This document shows, piece after piece, positions 14,248 through 22,874 of a DNA stretch of 44,923 bases. The notes beneath the pieces were generated by a model. The model searched no databases. It worked only from the letters and a program-made list of their open reading frames with translations, and was not told the DNA's origin. The stretch comes from Deltaproteobacteria bacterium (GTDB lineage Bacteria > Desulfobacterota > Desulfobaccia > Desulfobaccales > 0-14-0-80-60-11), in NCBI GenBank assembly GCA_016208235.1, contig JACQYN010000087.1:1-44923 (forward strand), read 5' to 3'. The number at the start of each line of letters is the position of its first letter. The stretch's first letter is position 1. A program made the translations under genes and the position numbers.

Positions 14248-15609
14248 TTATTTTTTACCCGCTTCTTTGGGAGGCGCCTTGCGAGCCTCAGTGGCAGGTT
14301 TAGGGGCCTCCACTTTTTTAGGGGCAGGTTTGGCCGCCTTGGGGGCCTCCGGCGGCATATCCACTTTTACCGGCGAACCGACCGGCTTGGGCAGCACCGT
14401 CAGGGCATCGAACGCGGCTTGCAGCTTTTTCAGATCCTGGCCTTTGTGCTTGTGACAGGTCTCGCAGGAATTGGGGATCACCGGGTTGGCCAGGGTATCC
14501 TTGGGCAGCAAGCACGCGAAGACGTGGCTGTGAATATCGCCGGATTCCGCGCTGGAGGCGATGCGGGGCATATGACAGCCTATGCAGTTGGCAAAAGAAT
14601 GGATAGAGTGCGCCAGATTGTTGTTCACTTCCACGTGGCAGGTAAGGCACTGCTTGGAACCGGCGGACAAAGTCTGAGACCGGGTAGGAGGAACCCCGAT
14701 CTGGTGCACGTAGTGGCAGGAGGTGCAGGTCACGCCTTCTTTAGCGTGCACGGACTGCTTCCAATCCAGATATTGCTGGTGATGGCCCTTGGCAAACTCA
14801 TTGGCGTACACCATCTTCGTATCGCCGGCGGCAAAGGTGGTCTCCTTGTAGTTGGGACCGAAGGCTTTGCCGGGCTCATAACCCACCGGCCAGCCGGCTC
14901 CCTTCACCTTGGTGGATGAGCCCCGGGTGTGGCAGGAGCCGCAGATCTGAACCGCCACCCCCATGGTGAGCTTGGCCGGGTTGATGATGGTCTGGCGCTT
15001 TTCGAAAACTGCGGTCTTGGGGAGAGCCGCATGCCAGGAACCCTTGCCGTGGCAGGCTTCGCAACCCACCCCCGGTTCGACAAAGGTACTTTTCTCCAGG
15101 TCCACGCCGGTGGCATGGCAGCCGCCGCAACTGACAATCCACGGTTTTTTATCCCATTCGGGATCTCCCTCGCCAAAAGGCACCCAGCGGTGGGTTTCCA
15201 TATTATACTGAATGGGGACAATGAATAGCTTTCCCTTCCTTTCCACTAAGAAGCGCTGTTTCCATTGGCTGCCGATGGTATACTTGACTTCGTCCTCCTT
15301 GGGGATAAAGACCTGATCCACCGGGATTTTGAGCTTCGCCTTGGCCAGATCGGCCCGGATCGCCTTCTCGTCGATGGGGGCGACAATGGCATCCTTGTTC
15401 TTCTGGGCGTCTTGCAACATCCGGCTGTGCAGGGTCATCTTCCAGGAGTCGAAGTGCTCCAGGTGGCACATCTTACAGGTATCCGAGCCCACGTACTTTT
15501 TCGGCTCCTTTTTCAGGGCCTCCACGTCAATGGGCCGCTCGCCGCAGGCCGTCAATCCCAGGGCCACCAGCCCCATCAGCAATATTCTCCCTAGACCATA
15601 CCTGTTCAT
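14248..15609 (-). CDS. Octaheme c-type cytochrome lipoprotein (cytochrome c554-like)
   Basis: The 453-residue product begins with a lipoprotein signal peptide (LVALGLTACGE, lipidated Cys at about 22). Eight CxxCH sites are visible: CKMCH, CGGCH, CEACH, CGSCH, CTSCH, CLTCH, CIGCH and CETCH. The pattern YVGSDTCKMCHLEHFDSW and GVGCEACHGKG is typical of the cytochrome c554 family. The last ~60 residues are a Lys/Pro/Ala-rich tail without haems. It is first in a three-gene leftward unit with the triheme cytochrome and cytochrome b, so it is probably the periplasmic or outer-membrane electron outlet or a multihaem reductase. No CxxCK active-site haem is seen, so nitrite reductase is unlikely. Confidence 0.83.
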   Translation of the reverse strand: MNRYGLGRILLMGLVALGLTACGERPIDVEALKKEPKKYVGSDTCKMCHLEHFDSWKMTLHSRMLQDAQKNKDAIVAPIDEKAIRADLAKAKLKIPVDQVFIPKEDEVKYTIGSQWKQRFLVERKGKLFIVPIQYNMETHRWVPFGEGDPEWDKKPWIVSCGGCHATGVDLEKSTFVEPGVGCEACHGKGSWHAALPKTAVFEKRQTIINPAKLTMGVAVQICGSCHTRGSSTKVKGAGWPVGYEPGKAFGPNYKETTFAAGDTKMVYANEFAKGHHQQYLDWKQSVHAKEGVTCTSCHYVHQIGVPPTRSQTLSAGSKQCLTCHVEVNNNLAHSIHSFANCIGCHMPRIASSAESGDIHSHVFACLLPKDTLANPVIPNSCETCHKHKGQDLKKLQAAFDALTVLPKPVGSPVKVDMPPEAPKAAKPAPKKVEAPKPATEARKAPPKEAGKK

Positions 15610-15920
15610 ACCGCCCTCCCGATAAGGATATTAAGAATATTGGGGAGCCACGATTTCTGGCCCTGGATGATTGATGTGTCCGCTCTAATGCCCGGAAGCT
15701 CAGGTTTCCGGCAAATTATTATTGTTTAAATGTTATTACCCTTTATCTCCAAGTCAATGCCGACAAAAGCCTTTGGTTGGTATATCAGTCTATAATCTAT
15801 ATAAGCTATTTAGTATAGATAAAAGATTGTGTGAAAAATATTTTAATCACATGAAACCGATCAACTTACTCTTTATCCCCCGGTACTTTCCTGATATGCT
15901 CAAAAGTCAGGCGTACTCCC
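15610..15920. other. Divergent intergenic region with a palindrome
   Basis: This gap separates the cytochrome operon (leftward) from the cyclase (rightward) and is AT-rich. It holds an imperfect 22-bp palindrome, TGTGA (15830-15834), 12 bp including AAATATTT, TCACA (15847-15851). The half-sites resemble CRP-type TGTGA/TCACA but the spacer is 12, not 6. No confident gene lies here. Confidence 0.4.
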
Positions 15921-18077
15921 GTGGATAGCTTCGCGATTTACACCACCAGAACTAAAATCAAAGCCGGCGCGGTCCTCATTCTGGCCGCCCTGCTGCTGGT
16001 CCTGGGTCTGGATTTCTCCGGGGTCCTCACCCCCTACCGCCTCAAGACCCTGGATCTGCTCTTCCGCCAGGCGCCCCTCCCCAAAGCCAGTCCCCAGGTG
16101 GTGGTGGTCACCGTGGACCAGCCGGACCTGGATTTTTTTAAAGCCCAGGGCGTTACCTGGCCCTGGCCCCGCCAAATCTACGCTCCGCTGATCGATTTCT
16201 GCCGCCGGAGCGGCGCGCAGGCGGTGATCTTCGACATCCTCTACACCGAGGCTTCTTCTTACGGCCCGGACGACGACCGGCGCTTCGCCGAGGCCGCGGC
16301 CGCCGCGGGCAACGTGATTTTTCCCTTCTTTCTTTCCCGGGAGGACAAACCTTCCTCCCCCGGGACGACGGAACTTCTGGACAAGGCGGCGCTGGCCATC
16401 TCCGGGACCCCTCCCCCGGAAAGCATCAAGTACCGGTCCCTGCTGGCCCCCATCCCTCCCCTGGTGGCCGCGGCCCGGACCCTGGGGAACGTCCAATCCC
16501 CCCCGGATATCGACGGCATCTATCGCCGCATCCCCCTGGTGCTGCCTTTCCAAGGCCGCTGGCTGCCGCTGCTGGCCTTCGCCGCGTTCCAATCCTTTGA
16601 TCAGGAGGCGCCGTGGCGGTTCCAGGACGGGGCGTTGGTCCAGGGGGACCGACGGATTCCCCTGGACGCCCAGGGACAGTTTTTGCTCAAGTACCGGGGG
16701 CCCACTCGCAGCCATCAGCGCTTCTCCGCGGCCAACCTGATCCAATCCGAGTATCGCCTCCTCCATGGCCACCCATCCCTGGTCCCCCCGGAGGCCCTGG
16801 CCGGCAAATGGGTCTTCGTGGGCCTCACGGCCCCGGGTTTGTTCGACCTGAAGGCCAGCCCGGTGAGCGCGATCTACCCGGGAGTGGAAGTCCACGCCAC
16901 CTTGCTGGACAATTTGCTCCAGGGGGATTTTCTGAAGACCGTGCCTGCGTGGCTCTGGTGGGCCTGGACCCTGGTTCTCGTTGGGTCGATGGTCCTGACC
17001 GTGCTCTTCGTATCCGGGATGTCCGGGCTGATCGCCAACCTGGGGGCCCTGGTCATCTTTAACGCCCTGCACGTGGCCCTCTGTGTTTTCGCCTTTACCC
17101 GGAGTTGGTACGCCGATCCCTTGCTGCCGGATCTGGCCCTGAACTTTAGTTTCGCCCTGGCCGCGGTTTACAGCTACGCCACCGAAGGACGGCAAAAACA
17201 CGCCATCCGTGGCATGTTCGCCCAGTACATGTCCGAAGTGGTGATCAACCACCTCCTGGAGCACCCGGAAAAGCTGAAATTAGGGGGCGAACGCCGCCGG
17301 ATCACCATCTTTTTCTCCGACCTTGCGGGTTTTACCACCCTGTCCGAGCGCCTGGACCCGGAAAAAGTGGTGGCCCTCCTCAATGACTATCTCTCCCGGA
17401 TGACCGATATCATCCTGGAAGAGGACGGCATGGTGGACAAATTCGAAGGCGACGCGATCATGGCCTTCTGGGGCGCGCCTTTGGATCAAGAAGACCAGGC
17501 GGTACTGACCTGCCGGGCGGCGCTGCGCCAGGCCGCGGCCCTGCAAGACCTGAACCGGCAATTTGCGGATCGGGGCTTGCCGCGCCTTAACCTCCGTATG
17601 GGCCTTCACACCGGCGAAGCCATCGTCGGCAATCTGGGTTCCCAGAAACGCTTTGATTACACGGCCATTGGCGATAGTGTAAACCTAGCTTCCCGCCTGG
17701 AAGGGCTGAACAAGTTTTATGGCACCCCCATCATGGCCAGCGAGGCCACCGTGCAGGAATGCCGCGACCTGGTGGAATTTCGGGAACTGGATTGGGTGGC
17801 CGTCAAAGGCCGGGCGGCCCCGGTGACCGTTTACGAAGTGCTGGCTCTGAAAGGGGAACTGACCCCTGAGCAGGCCGCGGGCCGGGAGGAATTTGCCCGG
17901 GGCCTCCAGCTCTTCCGGGAAAAGGCGTTCAGCCGGGCCGAGCCCGCGTTCGCCGCAGTCCTGGAACACCTCCCGGAAGACGGGCCGGCCCCAATGTTTA
18001 TTGACCTCTGCCGGAAATTCCAGGAATCTCCACCCCCCAGCGACTGGGACGGCGTCTTCCGCCCGGATAAGAAGTAA
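15921..18077 (+). CDS. CHASE2-domain class III adenylate cyclase
   Basis: The 718-residue protein has an N-terminal TM (about 13-32), an extracytoplasmic CHASE2 sensor (about 35-335, with VVVTVDQPDLDFF and PWPRQIYAPLIDF), then three TM helices (about 340-420). The C-terminal class III cyclase domain (about 450-640) shows FFSDLAGFTTLSERLDPEKV, VDKFEGDAIMAFWG and FDYTAIGDSVNLASRLEG. Both metal-binding Asp residues and the NxxxR transition-state pair are present, so it should be active. The Lys in DKFEGD favours ATP. It would turn an external or envelope signal into cAMP. The start is a GTG with a weak ribosome-binding site. Confidence 0.88.
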   Translation: MDSFAIYTTRTKIKAGAVLILAALLLVLGLDFSGVLTPYRLKTLDLLFRQAPLPKASPQVVVVTVDQPDLDFFKAQGVTWPWPRQIYAPLIDFCRRSGAQAVIFDILYTEASSYGPDDDRRFAEAAAAAGNVIFPFFLSREDKPSSPGTTELLDKAALAISGTPPPESIKYRSLLAPIPPLVAAARTLGNVQSPPDIDGIYRRIPLVLPFQGRWLPLLAFAAFQSFDQEAPWRFQDGALVQGDRRIPLDAQGQFLLKYRGPTRSHQRFSAANLIQSEYRLLHGHPSLVPPEALAGKWVFVGLTAPGLFDLKASPVSAIYPGVEVHATLLDNLLQGDFLKTVPAWLWWAWTLVLVGSMVLTVLFVSGMSGLIANLGALVIFNALHVALCVFAFTRSWYADPLLPDLALNFSFALAAVYSYATEGRQKHAIRGMFAQYMSEVVINHLLEHPEKLKLGGERRRITIFFSDLAGFTTLSERLDPEKVVALLNDYLSRMTDIILEEDGMVDKFEGDAIMAFWGAPLDQEDQAVLTCRAALRQAAALQDLNRQFADRGLPRLNLRMGLHTGEAIVGNLGSQKRFDYTAIGDSVNLASRLEGLNKFYGTPIMASEATVQECRDLVEFRELDWVAVKGRAAPVTVYEVLALKGELTPEQAAGREEFARGLQLFREKAFSRAEPAFAAVLEHLPEDGPAPMFIDLCRKFQESPPPSDWDGVFRPDKK

Positions 18078-18194
18078 AGAGTTTAGGGGTCAGGGGTCAG
18101 AAGTTAGGGGGCAGGGTGTTCAATTTTACCCCGGATTATGCCGCAAATTATAATGGAAATATGTCCAACTGCTTGTTATAAGGAGGTATATTTA

Positions 18195-18969
18195 GCAAAT
18201 CGGGGGTCTCCAAGGTGCTCGCTAATGGTGAAAGCCAGAAAGAGGTAATCCGGCCGGATTTTAATCGGGCCATCATGATCGATTTCCAGGGGGCCAAGAT
18301 CACCTCAGACGTTGGTTTTCTCCTGATGCGAGAGATAGACGAGCGTTTTAGGATCATCGATCCCATGGAATCTACGAGTACTGCGAGGACCAGCGCATCA
18401 CCTACTTCATTCGGTTACCAGCCAACGAGAACCTGGATAAGCTGGTGGCACCGCACCTCAGTCGTCCGGTGGGCAGACCGCCCAAGAGCGGCATCCAGGT
18501 CAAGATCGTTGATCTGCACTACCAGGCTAAGAGTTGGAGCCGGCCACGACGGGTAGTGGCCAAGATCGAGTGGCACCGGGGCGAGTTATTCCCCCGCATC
18601 GGCTCTGTGGTCAACAGCTCCAGGCTGCCGGCCAGTAAGGTGATCAAGATCTATAACGGCCGGGGGGATGCGGAAAACCGGATCAAGGAAGGCAAAAACA
18701 CCCTGCGCTGGGACAAGACCAGCTGTCAACGGTTCGAGGCCAACCAAGCCCGGCTGACGATGGGGGTTCTGGCCTATAACCTTCTCCATATGATACGGCA
18801 GTTCTATGTCTGGGGCGAAGAAGTGAAACGGTCCATCGACTGGTTGATCAAACGTCTGATCAAAGTGGGGGCCAGGGTTTCTTACCACGCCCGGCGGTGG
18901 TATGTGCTTATCGCCTCGGCCTTTCCCCTGGCTCACCATTACCGGGCGGTGCTGGCCTGGGGTCCTTAA
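18195..18969 (+). pseudogene. Internally deleted IS1380-family transposase
   Basis: The first part reads RPDFNRAIMIDFQGAKITSD in one frame (from about 18215). Around 18360 the frame shifts, and the rest (ITYFIRLPANENLDKLVAPH, then IKIYNGRGDAENRIKEGKNT and LAYNLLHMIRQF) matches the C-terminal half of IS1380-group DDE transposases. About 150-200 central residues, expected to carry the first catalytic Asp residues, are missing. The YNxRGxAENxIKEGK motif with the catalytic Glu remains. It cannot be active. AAGGAGG at about 18180 may be the old ribosome-binding site. Exact IS ends were not found. Confidence 0.8.
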
Positions 18970-19051
18970 ACTCCACGAAAGTGAAGGATCCTGATTCTGA
19001 GGGGCAGGTATGCCCAAATTTTTGGAAAAATTACTATGCCCGGCTGTTAGG

Positions 19052-19082
19052 TTGACAATTTCATGGCAATTTGTGCTATCAT
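19052..19082 (+). promoter_or_regulatory. Candidate promoter for the aldehyde-dehydrogenase-like gene
   Basis: TTGACA (19052-19057) is followed 19 bp later by TATCAT (19077-19082). The spacing is longer than ideal. TGACAATTT is repeated at 19093-19101. About 165 bp of untranslated sequence would follow before the ATG at 19247. Confidence 0.35.
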
Positions 19083-19246
19083 TCTTTTAATATGACAATT
19101 TTGCTGCAAAATAGGAAGCTTGACTGGGTGCCACTCGGAGAGAAGTCTCCCCAAAAGCATTTCTGGGCTGGGGGGCCAAGCTTGCCGCATAATCTCGGTT
19201 AAAGCCTTGCGGCTTACTAATATTCAAAAAGGAAATTTTCTTTAAA

Positions 19247-20443
19247 ATGGCAGACACCATTGCAGGCCGCCTGGAGTTGTTGGCCGAACTGGGCGAGGCC
19301 CTGGCCAGGCGCCGGAATGACCTGATCGAGGCGCAAGGCGATGATATCGGCGCTCCCTGCCGCATCGCCGGGTTGGAAGTGGACCTGGCCGTGGAGCACC
19401 TGCGGACCATGGCCGTGGAAGTTCCCTACGTTGAGGGCAAATCTCCCTATGGCACCGTGGCGGCCGTCTTTCCCTATGACGCCGCCCCGGTGGTGCTGGC
19501 CCGGGTGGGAGGGGGCGCCATCCTGGGCGGCAACCGCCTGCGCTTCTCCTGCTCCTCCCAGACCCCCCGCACTGCGCGCCTGCTGGCGGAGATGGTGGCC
19601 CCTTTCCCGGAGTTACAGGTGGTGGTAGGCCTGGACAACCGCACCTTCGGGCAGCAGTGTGTCCAGGACCCTGAAGTGCGGGTGCTGTTCATCTCCGGGG
19701 GCGGCGCGGTAGGGGCCGCCTACGCCAATGAGGCCGCGGCCTTTGACAAAATCTTCTTTGCCGGGCCCAGTGGCCTGCCGCCCGTCCTGCTCTTTCGGGA
19801 CGCCCCCCTGCAGGACGCGGTCAACTTCCTGGTGCGCTGGGCCTTCGTCAACGGCGGCCAATATTGCACCAGCATCAAACGGGTCTACCTCCACGAGGAG
19901 ATCTTTGACGAAGTGCGCCGCCTGATCCTGGCGCGCCTACCGGAGATCAAGGTGGGAGACCCCCGGGACCCAGCCACCTGGATCGGCCCCATCAAGACGG
20001 AGCGCACCCGCAAACTCCTGGACCGGGTCCTGGCCGCCCTGAAGGAGCCCCGTTTCCTGGCGACCCCCCAGCGAGACGGGCAGTGGCAGGGGCCCTTCCT
20101 GGTGGATACCCCGGAGCCGCCGGACCTGGAACTGTTCGGCCCCTTTTTGGCCCTGACGCCGGTGGACAGCGACGCCCAGGCGGTGGCCCAGGTCCTGTCC
20201 AGCCGCTACCCCTTCCTGGTGGCCTGGTTCGGCACCCCTCCGCCCGGCGCCCGGGAGGCCCTGACCGAGACCTTTGGCATGGTCTATGACAATGTCTATA
20301 ACAATCCGGATTTTCTCTTCACCCCCCTGCGTCGGCCCTTCGGCGGCAAAGGAGAGAGCGGCTGGATCATTGAGCGCCGGAACGGCCGGATGGTAAAGCG
20401 GGACGGCGCCTTCATCTATAGCGCCGAACTGGTGCGCGAATAG
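19247..20443 (+). CDS. Atypical aldehyde-dehydrogenase-superfamily protein
   Basis: The 398-residue product follows the ALDH fold: GTVAAVFPYDAAPVVLARVG (Rossmann entry), FISGGGAVGAAYA (NAD loop), FVNGGQYCTSIKRVYLHE with the nucleophilic Cys, and a C-terminal LRRPFGGKGESGW. Two usual catalytic or cofactor elements are changed. The Lys of VLKPSE is replaced by LRFSCSS, and the general-base Glu of ELGGKNP is missing (FAGPSGLPPVLLF). It is also about 80 residues shorter than typical ALDHs, mainly at the N-terminus. It may have altered chemistry, or CoA-dependent or non-NAD activity. The substrate cannot be predicted. AAAAGGAAA lies upstream of the ATG. Confidence 0.75.
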   Translation: MADTIAGRLELLAELGEALARRRNDLIEAQGDDIGAPCRIAGLEVDLAVEHLRTMAVEVPYVEGKSPYGTVAAVFPYDAAPVVLARVGGGAILGGNRLRFSCSSQTPRTARLLAEMVAPFPELQVVVGLDNRTFGQQCVQDPEVRVLFISGGGAVGAAYANEAAAFDKIFFAGPSGLPPVLLFRDAPLQDAVNFLVRWAFVNGGQYCTSIKRVYLHEEIFDEVRRLILARLPEIKVGDPRDPATWIGPIKTERTRKLLDRVLAALKEPRFLATPQRDGQWQGPFLVDTPEPPDLELFGPFLALTPVDSDAQAVAQVLSSRYPFLVAWFGTPPPGAREALTETFGMVYDNVYNNPDFLFTPLRRPFGGKGESGWIIERRNGRMVKRDGAFIYSAELVRE

Positions 20444-20538
20444 TGAGCAATCAATACTTCCGGGAATATAATCGATAGTGCCCATAGAGACTGTTCAGCT
20501 CAACTCGTTGGATGAATAGCCTCAACCAAATAATTATT

Positions 20539-20679
20539 CTAGACCAGGTCCATCATGGAAATAAGCAGGGGTTGCCGGCGAATGCCGGCAATCTCGCTTT
20601 CCGACAAACCTTTTAAATAGGCCATCACCTGTACTGGCACGTCAACCAGAGCATTAAAGACTTTTACATATATTTCCAC
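20539..20679 (-). CDS. Possible short ORF of 46 codons
   Basis: A GTG-started frame encodes VEIYVKVFNALVDVPVQVMA, then GLSESEIAGIRRQPLLISMM and ends at TAG. The amino-acid pattern is protein-like, but the family is not recognised, there is no strong Shine-Dalgarno, and it could be a gene remnant. The rest of the 20.44-20.85 kb gap holds a duplicated TTCCACTCCCCA and C-rich low-complexity sequence. Confidence 0.25.
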   Translation of the reverse strand: MEIYVKVFNALVDVPVQVMAYLKGLSESEIAGIRRQPLLISMMDLV

Positions 20680-20848
20680 TCCCCATTCTGCTTCCACTCC
20701 CCACTAAACCCCTGGCCCCTGACCCCTAACCCCCTTAAGCGAATGGCATGCAAAAATCTAAAGTACCTGTCCCTCTCCCCGGTCACCCAGGAATTTCGGT
20801 TTGACATCCCCAGCTTCTTTGATATTTTTTATCAGCAAAGGAGGGGCG

Positions 20849-21373
20849 ATGCAGGCTCAGAAGCGCTGTCTCATATCTCGCGAAGACATTGCCCGGAGGG
20901 TCAAGGAATTGGCGACCCAAATCAGCCGGGATTACGCCGGCCGTGACCCGGTGCTGGTGGGCGTCCTGAAAGGCGCGTTCATCTTTCTGGCCGACCTGGT
21001 CAGGGCCCTCCCCTTCCCGGTGGAGGTGGACTTCGTCCGCCTCAAGAGTTACGGCGCGGGCACCACCTCTTCCGGGGAGATCCATATCACCAAGGACGTG
21101 GAAGAACCCCTGAAAGACCGGGACGTGCTGATTGTGGAAGATATCGTGGACCTGGGCCTGACCCTGGACTTCCTGCGCAAACACCTCCTCACCCACCACC
21201 CCCGCTCCTTGAAGATTTGCTGTCTCATCGATAAAAAGGAACGCCGGCAAGTGGAAGTCCCCCTGGACTATGTGGGCTTCCCCGTGGAGAAAGGCTTCCT
21301 GGTGGGCTACGGCCTGGACTGCGGCGAAAAAAACCGCACCTGGCCGGAGGTTTATGAGCTAATAAATTGTTAG
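20849..21373 (+). CDS. hpt: Hypoxanthine phosphoribosyltransferase
   Basis: The 174-residue product is a type I phosphoribosyltransferase. VLVGVLKGAFIFLADLVRAL binds pyrophosphate, VDFVRLKSYGAGTTSSGE forms the flexible loop, and DVLIVEDIVDLGLTL is the PRPP-binding motif with the acidic pair. VGYGLDC is the C-terminal base-binding region. It salvages hypoxanthine or guanine with PRPP to IMP or GMP in the cytoplasm. The ATG at 20849 is chosen because AGGAGGGG precedes it; the open frame extends further upstream without homology. It fits the purine theme of guaB nearby. Confidence 0.92.
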   Translation: MQAQKRCLISREDIARRVKELATQISRDYAGRDPVLVGVLKGAFIFLADLVRALPFPVEVDFVRLKSYGAGTTSSGEIHITKDVEEPLKDRDVLIVEDIVDLGLTLDFLRKHLLTHHPRSLKICCLIDKKERRQVEVPLDYVGFPVEKGFLVGYGLDCGEKNRTWPEVYELINC

Positions 21374-21429
21374 GAGTCGATTTGGGGAAAAGGTAAGGGC
21401 CTATGGGCCGTAGTGTTTTGCTTCATAAT

Positions 21430-21567
21430 TTGGATGATTTCCATTTAAGGTGAACGGCCTGGGAAATGGGAAGTATTTCCCCCCTTTTCTAAAGGGGGGT
21501 TAGGGGGGATTTTATGCGACCTGTTGAAAATCCCCCTAAATCCCCCTTTAGAAAAGGGGGACTTAAA
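21430..21567. repeat. Left arm of a ~140-bp inverted repeat flanking the Ppx gene
   Basis: This sequence (GATGATTTCCATTTAAGGTG, then two CCCCTTTTCTAAAGGGG-type blocks around GGGGGATTTT) recurs in inverted orientation at about 22663-22803. It also contains its own inner palindrome: TTTCTAAAGGGGG against CCCCCTTTAGAAA. Confidence 0.65.
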
Positions 21568-21651
21568 AACCCACTATCCGGATGCCTTCCCAATTTATTA
21601 CCCAATTTATGAATCATGACACTATCCCCTCCCCCGGATTCCATCTGAGAA

Positions 21652-22602
21652 ATGGCGCTACGCTTCGCGGCGGTGGATTTGGGGTCTTTGACGGTGCGGT
21701 TGGCGGTGGCCGAGCTCACCGGACCAGGGCGTTTCCGGGTATTGGCTCATTACCGGGAAGTCACTGGCTTGGGGGAGGGGTTAGCCCGGAATGACACCCT
21801 GGCCCCGGAGGCCATGACCCGCACCCTCAAAGCACTTAAAGGCTTCGTACGGGTAATGCGGGCCCAGGGGGTGGACGTCTCCCGGACGGTGGCCACCCAA
21901 GCGGTGCGCCAGTCCCGGAATCGGGAAGTTTTTGTGCAGCAGGTCCAGGAGTTGGGCCTACCGGTGCGGGTCTTGCCCCCGGAGGAAGAGGCCCGGCTCT
22001 CCCTTAAAGGCGTGCTCTCGGCCTTGGCCCCGGAATTTTTGGCGGCCCCGGAGTTGGTGGTCTTTGACGTGGGCGGCGGTAGTTCCGAATGGGCTCTCAT
22101 CCGCCAGGGACGGGAGCCGGAGTTCGCCAGCCTGCCCCTGGGCGTGCTGACCCTGAGCCAGGCCCGGCCCCTGGGAGATCCGCCCCGGGCGGACGCGGTG
22201 GCGGCCCTGAAGCAGGAAATAAAGGAGAGGTTGGGGGAATTTTACCGGCAAAACCTCCAACCTCACCTGAGTGCCACCCCCCGCCTGGTGGGCACCGCGG
22301 GCGCGGTCACCACCCTGGCGGCCCTGGCTCTGAAAATGCGCCGGTATGAGGCGCAGCGGGTCAATAACCTGATCCTGACCCGGGCGCAGGTGGCGGAATT
22401 GGCGGAACTCCTCTGCCGCCTGCCGGAAGCCGAACGGGCCCGGCTCCCGGGCATGGAACCCGCCAAGGCCGGGGTGATGGTGGCCGGGGTCCTGATTGTC
22501 TTGACTATCCTGGAAATATTCCGGCAAGACTCTCTTGTAACCATCGACGCCGGTCTGCTGGAGGGGGTATTGGGGGAGATAGCGGAGAATTTGGGGGATT
22601 AA
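21652..22602 (+). CDS. Ppx/GppA-family phosphatase, short form
   Basis: The 316-residue protein has the ASKHA ATPase-like fold of exopolyphosphatase/guanosine pentaphosphatase. The phosphate-1 loop is FAAVDLGSLTVRLAVAE, followed by TQAVRQSRN. LVVFDVGGGSSEWAL is phosphate-2 and LVGTAGAVTTLAALAL is the adenosine-like motif. Length equals the two-domain core; the C-terminal HD-like domain of long GppA/Ppx is absent. It would hydrolyse polyphosphate or (p)ppGpp-type substrates. Ser replaces the first conserved Asn of DxGSNS, which may affect activity. The gene is bracketed by inverted repeats, so it may have moved as a unit. The ATG at 21652 has a weak ribosome-binding site. Confidence 0.85.
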   Translation: MALRFAAVDLGSLTVRLAVAELTGPGRFRVLAHYREVTGLGEGLARNDTLAPEAMTRTLKALKGFVRVMRAQGVDVSRTVATQAVRQSRNREVFVQQVQELGLPVRVLPPEEEARLSLKGVLSALAPEFLAAPELVVFDVGGGSSEWALIRQGREPEFASLPLGVLTLSQARPLGDPPRADAVAALKQEIKERLGEFYRQNLQPHLSATPRLVGTAGAVTTLAALALKMRRYEAQRVNNLILTRAQVAELAELLCRLPEAERARLPGMEPAKAGVMVAGVLIVLTILEIFRQDSLVTIDAGLLEGVLGEIAENLGD

Positions 22603-22662
22603 GCTGGGGTTGATGTTTATAAATGATATGATAATTATTTCAGAAGTTGTCCCGAATAACGG

Positions 22663-22803
22663 TATTTAAGCTCCCCTTTTCTAAAGGGTAATTTAGGGGG
22701 ATTTTCAATAGGTTGCCTAAATTCCCCCCTGCCACCCCTTTAGAAAAGGCGGGAAATACCTCCCTATTCCCAAGCTTTTCACCTTAGATGGAAATCATTA
22801 AAA
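22663..22803. repeat. Right arm of the inverted repeat flanking the Ppx gene
   Basis: Read on the minus strand it begins AATGATTTCCATCTAAGGTG and continues through a TTTCTAAAGGGG block, ATTGAAAATCCCCCTAAA and CCCTTTAGAAAAGGGG. It parallels the left arm with scattered differences. It lies between the Ppx stop and guaB. Confidence 0.65.
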
Positions 22804-22874
22804 TAATGAAACTTGACACTTTGGGCCGAAGGTCTTTCCAGATTCTATAATTCAATCCTTGTGGAGAAAAACCG

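Noticed and set aside
14248-15609. Octaheme protein considered as a nitrite or hydroxylamine reductase
   Set aside because: There is no CxxCK haem and no visible tyrosine cross-link motif of those families.
15830-15851. CRP-type binding site
   Set aside because: Half-sites are 12 bp apart instead of 6, so it was kept only as an unassigned palindrome.
18078-20736. GGGGTCAGGGGTCAG-like tracts on both sides of the IS1380 remnant and ALDH gene considered as element ends
   Set aside because: They are short low-complexity sequences without defined borders.
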